Below are positions 1 to 7,567 of a DNA stretch of 64,000 bases, piece by piece. Position numbers and translations under genes: made by a program. The notes under the pieces were generated by a model. That model saw only the letters and a program-made list of their open reading frames with translations. It had not been told where the DNA came from and made no database searches. Each line of letters starts with the position of its first letter. Positions within the stretch are counted from its first letter, which is position 1. This DNA comes from Paractinoplanes bogorensis (GTDB lineage Bacteria > Actinomycetota > Actinomycetes > Mycobacteriales > Micromonosporaceae): NCBI RefSeq assembly GCF_018829635.1, contig NZ_JAHKKG010000009.1, positions 1-64,000 of the forward strand, written 5' to 3'.

Positions 1-67
1 CGGGCTGAGCCGGCAGCAAAGGTGCCAGCGCAGCCCACTCATCATTGCTCAGATCACCACGTGCCAT
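1..67 (-). CDS. IS5-type transposase, N-terminus only (partial)
   Basis: Read on the minus strand, an ATG at 67-65 opens a frame running off the left edge. It gives 22 residues beginning MARGDLSNDEWAALAPLLP. The D-L-S/T-x-x-E-W-x-x-L-x-P-x-L-P pattern is the typical N-terminus of IS5/IS4-type transposases of actinobacteria (the DUF4096-like domain that precedes the DDE catalytic core). The catalytic domain lies outside the window, so it cannot be judged whether the enzyme is intact. Family assignment rests on this short motif only. Confidence 0.7.
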   Translation of the reverse strand, partial: MARGDLSNDEWAALAPLLPAQP

Positions 68-125
68 ACCGATTCAACGACCGTCATCCATGATCGCCAC
101 TCATGATCCGCGAGACAGAACCTAG
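1..125 (-). mobile_element. Right end of an IS5-like insertion sequence
   Basis: The transposase start at 67 is followed by about 55 bp of non-coding sequence, as expected between a transposase gene and the IS terminus. CTAG at 122-125 fits the YTAR target favoured by IS5-group elements and could be the target duplication, but the left end is outside the window, so neither the terminal inverted repeats nor the duplication can be confirmed. The boundary is inferred. Confidence 0.4.
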
Positions 126-141
126 GCCCGGCCCCGCTGGC

Positions 142-273
142 ATGATTCGTCCAGCGAGGGGGCGACTGTGGGCCGAGCCAGATCTCGACGACGCCGACGT
201 TTTCGTCGAGGTGAAGACGGCCCGTTTCCTCGGTGCACTGGGCCTGCCGCCGATCGTGGACCTCCCGCGCTAG
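142..273 (+). pseudogene. Truncated ORF next to the IS end
   Basis: An open frame from ATG 142 to TAG 271 encodes 43 residues (MIRPARGRLWAEPDLDD...) ending LPPIVDLPR. Codon use is native-looking in its second half, which reads like the C-terminus of a normal protein (VFVEVKTARFLGALGL). It has no ribosome site and lies about 17 bp from the inferred IS end, so it may be the 3' remnant of a gene cut by the insertion. No family is recognised; it could also be a chance ORF. Confidence 0.3.
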
Positions 274-301
274 CCGGCTCCGGCGACCAGCGGGACGAGG
301 C

Positions 302-1489
302 CTAGGCGGCCGGGGCGGAAGCGGGACGGGAGCGGGAAGCGGTGGAGAGGCGAGGCTCGGCCAGGACTGCGGCGACGGCCAGGACGGTCAACGCCGCCCC
401 CGCCAACGCCGGGGCTCGGGCGCCCGCGCCGGCCAGTAAGGCGCTGCCCAGCAGCGCGCCGCCGGTGATGCCGACGTTGAAAGCCGTGGACGTGCCCGCG
501 GAGGCCATGTCGGTGCTGCCGGGGGCTACCTCGAGGACTCGGGCGCCGAGGATGGCCGCCATGCTGGACAGGGCGAAGCCGGCCACCGCCGTAGTGACCA
601 CGGCCGTGATCTGCTCGGTGCCGAAGGCGAACTGGGCGCCCAGCGCCACGACCTGCAGCGCCGTGGCGGCGAGCAGGCTCTGCCAGCCCCACCGGCCGAC
701 GACCAGGCCGGCCACCACCACGCCGGCCAACCCGGCCAGCCCGCGCAGCAGCAGGATCGGCCCGAGCGCGGACGGATCGAACCCGCTGACCCGGGTGAGG
801 AACGGGTCGATGTAGGTGAACGCGGCGAACGCCCCGGCGACGGCGAGCGCGCTGGCCACCACCAGCATGCGATAGCGACCCGCGTCGGGCGCCGTGCCAC
901 GGTCGGCGTCGCTCTCGCCGCGCGGCGTCTCGGGCACCAGCAGCATCACGACGAGCAGGACGGCCACACCGAGCAGGGCCAGCGCCAGGAACGGCACCCG
1001 CCAGTTGGACTGCTGGCCCACCCAGGTGCCGAGAGGGACCCCGACCAGCGGCGCGGTCGAGCTGCCGGCGAACACCATGGACAGAGCCCGGCCGCGCAGA
1101 TGTCGCGGGAACAGCCCGGCCGCGGCCGGCGTGACCACGGCCCAGAACACCGACTGGCTCACCGCGATGGCGATGCGCGCGGCCAGCAGCGACGGATAGC
1201 CGGCGGCCAGGGCGGACAGCGCGGTCGACACGACGAAGACGGCGAGCAGCACGACCAGCAGGCGGCGGCGCGGCCACGACGCGGTCAGCCGGGTCAGCGG
1301 CAAGGTCGCCACCACGACCACGAAGCCGTACGCCGTCACCAGCAGGCCGACCGAGGACTCGCTGACACCGAGATCGCCGGCCATCGAGGCGAGCAGACCG
1401 ATCGGCAGCGTCTCGACCGTGACGAAGAGGAAGGCGCCGAGCGACAGCGCCGCCAAGGCGACCGATGCACGCACGCGACTCAATTCCAT
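302..1489 (-). CDS. MFS drug-efflux transporter (DHA1 type)
   Basis: A 395-residue, 12-helix major facilitator protein of the usual length for DHA1 proton antiporters (AraJ/Cmr/arabinose-efflux-like). It would export small molecules, possibly drugs or sugars, across the cytoplasmic membrane. The N-terminal half contains the loop 2-3 stretch LTRLTASWPRRRLL, a degenerate MFS signature, and the motif-C-like segment around GVPLGTWVGQQSNWR in helix 5. The start MELSRVRASV places a short cytoplasmic tail before helix 1. It is divergent from the secreted propeller gene and shares the 75-bp gap with it. Substrate cannot be told from sequence. Confidence 0.85.
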   Translation of the reverse strand: MELSRVRASVALAALSLGAFLFVTVETLPIGLLASMAGDLGVSESSVGLLVTAYGFVVVVATLPLTRLTASWPRRRLLVVLLAVFVVSTALSALAAGYPSLLAARIAIAVSQSVFWAVVTPAAAGLFPRHLRGRALSMVFAGSSTAPLVGVPLGTWVGQQSNWRVPFLALALLGVAVLLVVMLLVPETPRGESDADRGTAPDAGRYRMLVVASALAVAGAFAAFTYIDPFLTRVSGFDPSALGPILLLRGLAGLAGVVVAGLVVGRWGWQSLLAATALQVVALGAQFAFGTEQITAVVTTAVAGFALSSMAAILGARVLEVAPGSTDMASAGTSTAFNVGITGGALLGSALLAGAGARAPALAGAALTVLAVAAVLAEPRLSTASRSRPASAPAA

Positions 1490-1490
1490 G

Positions 1491-1538
1491 GGTACGACGC
1501 TATCGATGAGGTACGACAGAAATCCCCGTTCGTATGAT
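1491..1538 (+). promoter_or_regulatory. Divergent promoter region with direct repeat
   Basis: The gap between the MFS gene and the secreted protein holds two copies of GGTACGAC (1491-1498 and 1510-1517, 19 bp apart) and a good -10-like hexamer TATGAT at 1533-1538, which would place a start site about 20 bp before the ATG at 1565. No consensus -35 is visible at the right spacing. The repeats could bind a regulator serving both genes; this is inference. Confidence 0.35.
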
Positions 1539-1564
1539 CAGCATCGAGTGTGATCGCCCTTACG

Positions 1565-3472
1565 ATGCCCGTCGTGTCGAATAGGTTCGTTCGCGCCACG
1601 CTGTCGGCCGCCCTCGTCGCGGGGTCGACCGCGTTCGCCCTGAGCGCCGCCGCACCGGCCCACGCCGTCGACCTCTCGATCGCCCTGCCACTCACATCGT
1701 TCGGCGACATCGTCGTCAACGACAGCGACCAGCGCATCTACGTCAGCGACCCGACGGCCGGCAAGCTCTACACCCTCGATTTCGCCGGCGTCGTCAAGAA
1801 CACCAGCACGAACCTCCCCGGCATCAACGCGCTGCTCGTCAACGACGATCTCGTCTACGCCGCCGTGCCGGACAAGAAGTCGGTCGACGTCTTCAATGCG
1901 CTCGGCAACCGGATCAACAGCTTCACCGCCACGGCCGACGTCCGCCCCACCTCGGTGGCCGTGGCGGGCGGCCGGGTCTGGTTCGGCGAGGCGGACGGCG
2001 GGATCGGCCGGGTCGACCCCAACAGCGAAGACGCCGACGACCTGATCCCCGACGTCGTCACCGTCGGCGCGGCCCCGCTGCTCACCGGCGCGGGAACCCT
2101 GCTGGCGGCCTCCGCGGCGGGCTCGGTCACCGTCGTCGACGCCGCGACCACCACCCCGGTTCCGGTCGCGGCGGCCGAGGTCGGCCCGGGCACGGTGCAG
2201 GATCTGGCGTTCACCGGAAGCGGCGGCAACCTGCTGGCCGCGGGCACCGGGGGCCTGGCCCGAGCGGTCAAGCCACAGGATCTCAGCACGATCCGGGACT
2301 ACACCGCTGCGGCTGAGAACAATGCGGTTTCCGTACGTACGGACGGGGTCCTCGCTGTTGGATCGGACCGCTCCGTCGCCGTCTTCTCGGCCGGAGCGAG
2401 CGCCGCGACCAAGCAGTTCACCCTCAAGGGCACAGGCGCTCTGCAGCCGGGCGGCCTGGCGTGGCAGTCCGGCGGTCCTCGCCTCTTCGGCGTCTCCCAC
2501 AATGACGACGGCTACGCCCTGCAGATCTTCGGTGACCCCTCCTCGCTCGTCACCGGCATCACGCTGACCGCCCCGGCCAAGCTCGAACTCGGCGGGACAG
2601 CCACGATCGCCGGCACGTTCGCCTCGCCCATTCCCGAGGGCCAGCAGCTGGTCATCACCCGCAAGGACGCCACCGGCAGCCGGCGCGTCGGCCCGACCAC
2701 CGTGCCGGTCGGCGGCAAGTTCTCGATCGCCGACAAGCCCACCCGCAGCGGATCAGTCACCTACACCGTCACGTTCGCCGGCGGCAACGACTTCGCCCCG
2801 GCCTCGGCCACCAGGACGTTCGCGGTCGGCACCACCCGCGCGACGACCCTCACCCTCGACCGCAACGGCAGTTCTTTCCCGTACGGGTCCACAGTCACCC
2901 TGACCGCAAAGCTCGGGTCCACCTACACCAACAAGGTGGTGGAGATCTGGGCCGACCCGTTCGGTGGTGACCAGGCGAATCGGCTGGTCCGTAAGGCGAC
3001 GGTGAACAGCAAGGGCCTGATGACGGCGTCCTTCAAGGTCACCCGGAACACCACGTTCTCGGCGATCTTCCGGGGTGACACGTTCACCACCGCCCGTACG
3101 GTGAAGTCGACTGTCTCGACGAAGGCCAGCGTCTCGACCACCATCGGCAAGCACTACAAGATCGCCAAGATCGGGTCGGTGTCGTACTACCACGTGCGGC
3201 GCACGGTACATCCGGAGTTCACCACCCGGATCCCGAGCTATCCGGGCCGGCTGGCCTATCTCACGCTCGAGGTCTACAACGGCCGGGAGTGGAAGCTGTG
3301 GCAGGCCGGCTACTTCGCGCTGACCAGCGGCCGGGTGGTCACCAAGCTGCAGGGCACGCACACGGCCGGCGTGAAATACCGGATCCGGGCGGCCTACCAG
3401 TACGGCAAGTCGGGCGACACGCTCAACGCCAGCAACTGGGGCACCTACCAGCACTTCACCTTCACGAAGTAG
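1565..3472 (+). CDS. Secreted beta-propeller / Ig-like domain protein
   Basis: A 635-residue exported protein. I chose ATG 1565 (MPVVSNRFVR...), which gives a clean Sec signal peptide ending AAAPAHA. An upstream GTG at 1550 would only add five residues. Residues ~30-330 form repeated beta blades of YVTN/WD-like character (for example VYAAVPDKKSVDVFNALGNR). Residues ~335-530 hold two Ig-like/Big_3-type domains (TLTAPAKLELGGTATIAG; TLTLDRNGSSFPYGSTVTL). The C-terminal ~100 residues are an aromatic, basic beta domain. This architecture suits an extracellular or wall-bound adhesive protein; no catalytic site is visible. Its 3' end overlaps the convergent TetR gene by 11 bp. Confidence 0.8.
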   Translation: MPVVSNRFVRATLSAALVAGSTAFALSAAAPAHAVDLSIALPLTSFGDIVVNDSDQRIYVSDPTAGKLYTLDFAGVVKNTSTNLPGINALLVNDDLVYAAVPDKKSVDVFNALGNRINSFTATADVRPTSVAVAGGRVWFGEADGGIGRVDPNSEDADDLIPDVVTVGAAPLLTGAGTLLAASAAGSVTVVDAATTTPVPVAAAEVGPGTVQDLAFTGSGGNLLAAGTGGLARAVKPQDLSTIRDYTAAAENNAVSVRTDGVLAVGSDRSVAVFSAGASAATKQFTLKGTGALQPGGLAWQSGGPRLFGVSHNDDGYALQIFGDPSSLVTGITLTAPAKLELGGTATIAGTFASPIPEGQQLVITRKDATGSRRVGPTTVPVGGKFSIADKPTRSGSVTYTVTFAGGNDFAPASATRTFAVGTTRATTLTLDRNGSSFPYGSTVTLTAKLGSTYTNKVVEIWADPFGGDQANRLVRKATVNSKGLMTASFKVTRNTTFSAIFRGDTFTTARTVKSTVSTKASVSTTIGKHYKIAKIGSVSYYHVRRTVHPEFTTRIPSYPGRLAYLTLEVYNGREWKLWQAGYFALTSGRVVTKLQGTHTAGVKYRIRAAYQYGKSGDTLNASNWGTYQHFTFTK

Positions 3473-4133
3473 CCGCCCGGCTCCGGGCCATCGACTCGAC
3501 CCCGTTCATCAGCAGCTCGACCCCGAACGCGTAGTAGCGCTCGAGGTCGGGCTCCTGCGCGTACGCGGCCCCGATCTGCACCGTCATCGGGAACTGGCTG
3601 ACCGGCAGGCACTCGAGCTCGATCCGCTTCTGGCGCCGCCACTCGGCGATCTCGCCCTCGCCCATCTGGCTGGGTGACTCGAGCTGGGCGTGGACCAGGC
3701 CGATCACGCCGTGCAGCAGATAGCTGCCGACCCAGTAGCCCTCGAGCGGGCTGAATCCGGCCTGGCTGAGCAGGACCAGTGCGTCTTCCGTGGCGCGGGC
3801 GAAGCTGCTGGCGCGCGCTTTGTCCGACTGGTGGAGCAGGTCGGGCAGGATCGGATGCCGCCGCATGACGTCGACCAGCGTCACGACCATCGCGCGCAGC
3901 TGCACCTGCCACGAATCGGTGGCGTCGCGATCGGCCCGCACCTCGGTCAGCGCGTGGTCGACCACGCCCATGAACAGCTCTTCCTTGTTCTTGAAGTGCC
4001 AGTACAGCGCCATCGGGGTGACCCCGAGCTCGGTCGCGAGCCGCCGGATCGTCACCGCCTCGAGGCCGTGCTCGTCACCCAGGCGCAACGCCGTCTCGGC
4101 CACCGTCGCCTTGCTCAGTCTTTCCGCCGCCAC
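3462..4133 (-). CDS. TetR-family repressor of the adjacent MFS pump
   Basis: A 223-residue TetR-type regulator. The N-terminal helix-turn-helix is at residues ~25-50 (LATELGVTPMALYWHFKNKEEL), followed by an all-helical ligand-binding and dimerisation domain resembling TetR_C. I chose GTG 4133 (VAAERLSKATV). The longer frame from 4175 would begin inside the operator palindrome and adds residues atypical of the family. It is divergent from the DHA2 pump, with the palindromes at 4144-4185 between them, so it probably represses the pump and itself and is released by a pump substrate. The ligand is unknown. Confidence 0.85.
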   Translation of the reverse strand: MAAERLSKATVAETALRLGDEHGLEAVTIRRLATELGVTPMALYWHFKNKEELFMGVVDHALTEVRADRDATDSWQVQLRAMVVTLVDVMRRHPILPDLLHQSDKARASSFARATEDALVLLSQAGFSPLEGYWVGSYLLHGVIGLVHAQLESPSQMGEGEIAEWRRQKRIELECLPVSQFPMTVQIGAAYAQEPDLERYYAFGVELLMNGVESMARSRAATS

Positions 4134-4143
4134 TTGACAACCA

Positions 4144-4185
4144 TACAACGTACAGGTCTCATGTACGAGGTACATGTACGTTGTA
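4144..4185. promoter_or_regulatory. TetR operator: nested perfect palindromes
   Basis: TACAACGTACA (4144-4154) is the exact reverse complement of TGTACGTTGTA (4175-4185). Between them lies a second perfect palindrome, TGTAC-GAG-GTACA (4162-4174). A further ACGTTGTA half-like copy (4191-4198) runs into the pump's ribosome site AGGAG at 4200-4204. The position between tetR and the pump strongly suggests this is the repressor operator. Confidence 0.75.
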
Positions 4186-4210
4186 CAAGGACGTTGTATA
4201 GGAGTTCTCG

Positions 4211-5632
4211 ATGGGTCAAAACCGCAGGTGGTGGGCGCTCGTAGCGGTAGCGCTGGGCACGTTCATGACCTACCTCGACAACAACGTGGTCAACGTGGCC
4301 CTCCCCTCGATCCAGCGCGATCTGCAGCTGAGCATCGAGGGCCTGGAGTGGATCGCCAGCTCGTACATCCTGGTGTTCGCGGGCCTGCTGCTGGCCGGCG
4401 GCCGCATCGCCGACGTGCTCGGCCAGCGCGGCGCCTTCTTCGGTGGGCTCGCCGTCTTCACCCTGGCCTCGGTGGCGGCCGGCCTGGCCCAGAACCAGGA
4501 GATGCTGATCGGCGCCCGAGCCGTCCAGGGTGTGGGCGCGGCCCTGCTCACTCCCGCGTCGCTGGCCCTGCTGACGACGCTGTTCCCGGTCGCCCGCGAA
4601 CGCGCCACCGCCATCGGCATCTGGGGCGGAGTCGGCGCTCTGGCGCTGGCCTTCGGTCCGCTGACCGGCGGCTGGCTCAGCGAACACGCCTCGTGGGGCT
4701 GGATCTTCCTGATCAACGCGCCGATCGGCGTCGCCACCGCGGTCATCGGGGCGCTGAGCATCCCGGCCAGCGCGCGCGGCACCAGCCGGGGCCTCGACCT
4801 GCCCGGTCTCGCCGCGTCGTCGATCGCGCTCTTCGCGCTGACCTACTCGCTGATCGAGGGCGAATCACAGGGCTGGACGAGCGGCAGCATCCTGGCCGGT
4901 TTCGCCGTCGCGGCGGCCGGGGCGATCGCCTTCGTGCTGATCGAGCGCCGGTCGGCCAACCCGATGATGGACCTGGGCTTCTTCCGGATGCGCGTCTTCA
5001 GCGGCGGCCTGCTGGCGATGGGCCTGTGGGCGTTCGGCGTGTTCGGCATCTACTTCTACACGGCCATCTACATGCAGAACGTGCTGGGCTTCACCCCGAC
5101 CGGGGCGGGCGCCGCGTTCGTGCCGATGGCCCTGGTGATGGCCGTGATGGCGACCCTCGCACCGCGTCTCGAGGCCCGTTTCGGAGCCGGCCGTACGGTG
5201 GCGGCCGCGCTCGCACTGATGGCGGTGTCGGTCGCAGGCATCTCGTCGTTCGGCGAGGGAACGACCTATCTGGACCTGCTGCCCTGGTTCCTGGTGTACG
5301 GCGTCGGCGGCGGCCTGCTCGTACCACTGAACAACGTGGTGGTCGGAGCCCTGCCGGCCGAGCGCGCCGGGATCGCCTCGGGCATGCTCAACGTCTCGCG
5401 CGAGGTGTTCGGCCTGCTCGGCATCACCATCCTGGGTGCGATCCTGACCAACCGCTCCAACGCGGCCACCGGCTCCGAACTGCACAAATACCTGGAGGGC
5501 TACCAGTTCTCGCTGGTCGTGGCGGCCATCCTGGTCGGCGTCGGCGTGCCGGTCAGCTTGTGGGCGTTGCGCTCGGTGCGCCCAGCCGAGCCCGCCACCC
5601 AGGACGAGAAGCCCGTCCTCGAGCCGGCCTGA
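4211..5632 (+). CDS. MFS multidrug efflux pump, DHA2 (EmrB/QacA) type
   Basis: A 473-residue, 14-helix DHA2-family proton-drug antiporter, standard length. Motif D1-like sequence near the start (TFMTYLDNNVVNVALPSI) with the conserved Asp of helix 1, the loop 2-3 signature (GGRIADVLGQR), and the motif-C-like segment in helix 5 (GVGALALAFGPLTGGWLSEH) are visible. The start ATG 4211 is supported by AGGAG six bases upstream. It exports cationic or lipophilic toxic compounds from the membrane. Control by the divergent TetR protein through the nested palindrome upstream is very likely. A terminator hairpin follows at 5646-5676. Confidence 0.9.
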   Translation: MGQNRRWWALVAVALGTFMTYLDNNVVNVALPSIQRDLQLSIEGLEWIASSYILVFAGLLLAGGRIADVLGQRGAFFGGLAVFTLASVAAGLAQNQEMLIGARAVQGVGAALLTPASLALLTTLFPVARERATAIGIWGGVGALALAFGPLTGGWLSEHASWGWIFLINAPIGVATAVIGALSIPASARGTSRGLDLPGLAASSIALFALTYSLIEGESQGWTSGSILAGFAVAAAGAIAFVLIERRSANPMMDLGFFRMRVFSGGLLAMGLWAFGVFGIYFYTAIYMQNVLGFTPTGAGAAFVPMALVMAVMATLAPRLEARFGAGRTVAAALALMAVSVAGISSFGEGTTYLDLLPWFLVYGVGGGLLVPLNNVVVGALPAERAGIASGMLNVSREVFGLLGITILGAILTNRSNAATGSELHKYLEGYQFSLVVAAILVGVGVPVSLWALRSVRPAEPATQDEKPVLEPA

Positions 5633-5645
5633 TCACCGACCGGCC

Positions 5646-5676
5646 GGAGCTCGACCCGCTGTCCGGGTCGGGCTCC
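5646..5676. terminator. Bidirectional terminator hairpin
   Basis: A 13-bp inverted repeat, GGAGCTCGACCCG (5646-5658) and CGGGTCGGGCTCC (5664-5676), with one G/T wobble and a 5-nt loop, sits between the convergent pump and DUF397 genes and is followed by a short T run on the plus strand. Confidence 0.65.
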
Positions 5677-5682
5677 GCTGTT

Positions 5683-5889
5683 TCAGAGGTCGAACTCGCC
5701 GGCCTTGACCGCTTCGACGAAGGCGGTCCACTCGGCGGGCGTAAAGGTCAGCGTGCCGCCGTCCCGGTCCTTAGTGTCACGGACGGGCACGACGCCGGGC
5801 AAATTGGTGGCGACTTCGACGCAGTTACCGCCGTTGCCGCCGGATCGAGTGCTCTTGCGCCAGATGGCGCCGTCAAGGTCGCGAGTCAT
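5683..5889 (-). CDS. DUF397 family protein
   Basis: A 68-residue protein beginning MTRDLDGAIWRKSTRSGGN and containing the DUF397 hallmarks W-x-K-S-x-x-S and C-V-E-V, then VPVRDTKDRDGGTLTF and the FVEAVKAGEF tail. ATG 5889 overlaps the stop of the upstream XRE gene as ATGA, implying translational coupling; a GTG nine bases earlier is less likely. DUF397 proteins are small partners of DUF5753 helix-turn-helix regulators in actinobacteria (the WhiJ-like clusters linked to development), thought to antagonise or modulate them. The biochemical function is unknown. Confidence 0.9.
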   Translation of the reverse strand: MTRDLDGAIWRKSTRSGGNGGNCVEVATNLPGVVPVRDTKDRDGGTLTFTPAEWTAFVEAVKAGEFDL

Positions 5890-6767
5890 CGTGACCACTC
5901 CTCCACTCTCTGTTCGATGAGCCGCCTGGACTCGGCCTCATCGAGAGCAACCCTATCGGCCAGGTCGAGCCATATAGCCTCGTAGGCCGCCACCTCGGAC
6001 GCCTTGTCCAAGTAGAGCGCACCGGTGGGTAGTTCGACGTAGACCGTGGTCGGTTCCGGATCTCGAGCCGGACTCTCCCGGGGGAAATCCAGGATCACGA
6101 ACGGTCCGGCATAGGCCTTGTGCGACCCCGCCGACAGGGGCGCAATCCGAATCGCAACGTTGGGCCGCTCGGCCAGCGTCAGCAGCGCCGTCAACTGATC
6201 CACCATCGTCACCCGGTCGAATCCGCGAAGGAGCGCGGCCTCGGAAAGAATGACGTCCAGCATGGGCGACCTCGGCGCTGACCGGGTCAGGATTCGCTGC
6301 CGCTGCATCCTGACTCTCGATTGCTGTTCGATCTGATCGCCGGTGGGGGTCGTGACACTCTGCCCGAGAATCGCCCGAGCATAGGGCAAGGATTGCAGAA
6401 GTCCCGGAATGATTTCCGCCTCGTATTGCCGCACTCGATGAGCCGCGGCCTCCATTCCGAGGAATAGCTGGAACCACTCCGGGATCTCCGAGTAGGCGTG
6501 CCACCAGCCGCGACTCCTCGTCTCGCGGGACAACGCCTTCAGCGATTCCGTCAGTTCAGCATCCGCGCCGTAGATCCGGCACATCACGTCGACATCGTTC
6601 GGGTGGATCGGCACCTGGCCGGTCTCATAACGCCACAGGCGAGGCTTGCTCCATTCCAGAGCCGCAATCGCCTGCACCACGGTCAAGGGAACAGCCTCAC
6701 GCAGCTCCCGAAGTTTCCGGCCCAGCTGCCTCCTGGGCACAGTGGATCCGCCGTTGTCGGCATTCAC
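5886..6767 (-). CDS. XRE-family regulator with DUF5753 domain
   Basis: A 293-residue DNA-binding regulator. An N-terminal Xre-type helix-turn-helix (residues ~8-60, LGRKLRELREAVPLTVVQAIAALEWSK region) is followed by a C-terminal DUF5753 domain (~100-280), with the typical EAEIIPGLLQ...YARAI and GPFVILDF...VYVELPTGALY segments. GTG 6767 was chosen because GGGGG lies 7-11 bases upstream and the preceding frame is repeat DNA. It forms an operon with the DUF397 gene. Family members control development or antibiotic production. The promoter carries unusual 23-bp-spaced repeats ending at the start codon. Confidence 0.88.
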   Translation of the reverse strand: MNADNGGSTVPRRQLGRKLRELREAVPLTVVQAIAALEWSKPRLWRYETGQVPIHPNDVDVMCRIYGADAELTESLKALSRETRSRGWWHAYSEIPEWFQLFLGMEAAAHRVRQYEAEIIPGLLQSLPYARAILGQSVTTPTGDQIEQQSRVRMQRQRILTRSAPRSPMLDVILSEAALLRGFDRVTMVDQLTALLTLAERPNVAIRIAPLSAGSHKAYAGPFVILDFPRESPARDPEPTTVYVELPTGALYLDKASEVAAYEAIWLDLADRVALDEAESRRLIEQRVEEWSR

Positions 6768-6822
6768 CGCGTAACCCCCTTTCGGCCCGCCGCGTAACCA
6801 CGTGGCGCCTCGGCGCGTAACC
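6768..6822. repeat. Three 9-bp direct repeats, exact 23-bp period, at the XRE promoter
   Basis: CGCGTAACC occurs at 6768-6776, 6791-6799 and 6814-6822, each start exactly 23 bp from the last and the first copy touching the XRE start codon. On the coding strand this reads GGTTACGCG three times. A near-copy, CGCGCAACC, lies at 6860-6868, two further periods away. The phase of about two helical turns suggests cooperative binding by one protein on one face, perhaps autoregulation by the XRE protein. Confidence 0.7.
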
Positions 6823-6860
6823 CATGTCGGCCGAACGTATCTAGTTGACCCCGTTCTACC

Positions 6861-6875
6861 GCGCAACCGTTGCGC
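6861..6875. promoter_or_regulatory. 15-bp perfect palindrome upstream of the XRE gene
   Basis: GCGCAAC-C-GTTGCGC is a perfect inverted repeat in the intergenic region between the XRE regulator and the divergent small gene at 6995. It overlaps the fourth, degenerate copy of the 23-bp-phased repeat. It may be a regulator site acting in either direction. Confidence 0.5.
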
Positions 6876-6994
6876 TGGGAAGGCGCCCGCAGCAGCATTC
6901 GTCGTAGCGGGCTGTCCGCTTCCCGATACTCCGCGTCCCGTCAGGTCGCCTGGATCGACCGGGCGGGGCGCGGGTCATCCGTCAGGAGCCACCG

Positions 6995-7225
6995 ATGGCG
7001 ATCATCGAGAGCACCGAACTCCCGGCCGGCGTGACCCTCGTGCGTAGCGCGCTCGGCGGATACGCCGTGTACGTGCGGGGCGACTTCGCCGGGTGGATCC
7101 ACCAGAACGGGCCGGAGCGATGGAACACCTACCGGCGGGCCGAGCCGCCGCGGCCGGGTGAGTTTCTTGGAGTGTTCCGCCGGGCCGATGCCGTCGAGCG
7201 GATCGCCCGGGCTACCGCCGGCTGA
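6995..7225 (+). CDS. Small hypothetical protein
   Basis: A 76-residue protein, MAIIESTELPAGVTL..., with no signal peptide or membrane segment. AGGAG at 6983-6987 precedes the ATG at a good distance. It is rich in Gly, Arg and aromatic residues (GGYAVYVRGDFAGWIHQNGP), resembling a small beta-rich cytosolic protein. I do not recognise a family. It lies just upstream of, and in the same direction as, the Rdx-like gene (16-bp gap), so the two are probably co-transcribed, and it is divergent from the XRE regulator. Confidence 0.6.
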   Translation: MAIIESTELPAGVTLVRSALGGYAVYVRGDFAGWIHQNGPERWNTYRRAEPPRPGEFLGVFRRADAVERIARATAG

Positions 7226-7241
7226 GGAATACGATCTAGGC

Positions 7242-7547
7242 GTGACGCGAACGCCGCGGTTGGAGATTGAGTACTGCACGCAGTGCCGGTGGCTGCTGCG
7301 GGCCGCGTGGACGGCTCAGGAACTGCTCACCACGTTTCAGAAAGAGCTCGGCGAAGTGGCTCTCGCCCCGGGCACGGGTGGGGTGTTCGAGATCAGGCTC
7401 GACGGCGAGTTGCTCTGGTCGCGCAAGGAGCAGGGTGGCTTTCCCGAGCTGCCGGAACTGAAGCGCCTGGTCCGCGACCGCATCGCGCCCGGCCGCTCGC
7501 TGGGCCACACCGACCGGGCCGGCTCAGCAAGCGAACAGAGCGAATAG
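7242..7547 (+). CDS. Rdx / SelT-SelW-SelH family thioredoxin-like protein
   Basis: A 101-residue member of the SelW-like Rdx family: a CxxC redox motif near the N-terminus (IEYCTQCRW, Cys12 and Cys15), then RAAWTAQELLTTF, GTGGVFEIRLDGELLWSRK, GGFPEL and a PGRSLGHTD tail, all typical. The selenocysteine of the eukaryotic homologues is Cys here. GTG 7242 was chosen because family members begin just before the IEYC strand. The likely role is cytosolic thiol redox exchange; the partner is unknown. It probably forms an operon with the small gene at 6995. Confidence 0.88.
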   Translation: MTRTPRLEIEYCTQCRWLLRAAWTAQELLTTFQKELGEVALAPGTGGVFEIRLDGELLWSRKEQGGFPELPELKRLVRDRIAPGRSLGHTDRAGSASEQSE

Positions 7548-7567
7548 CGCCATCCGATCGCGCCGGC

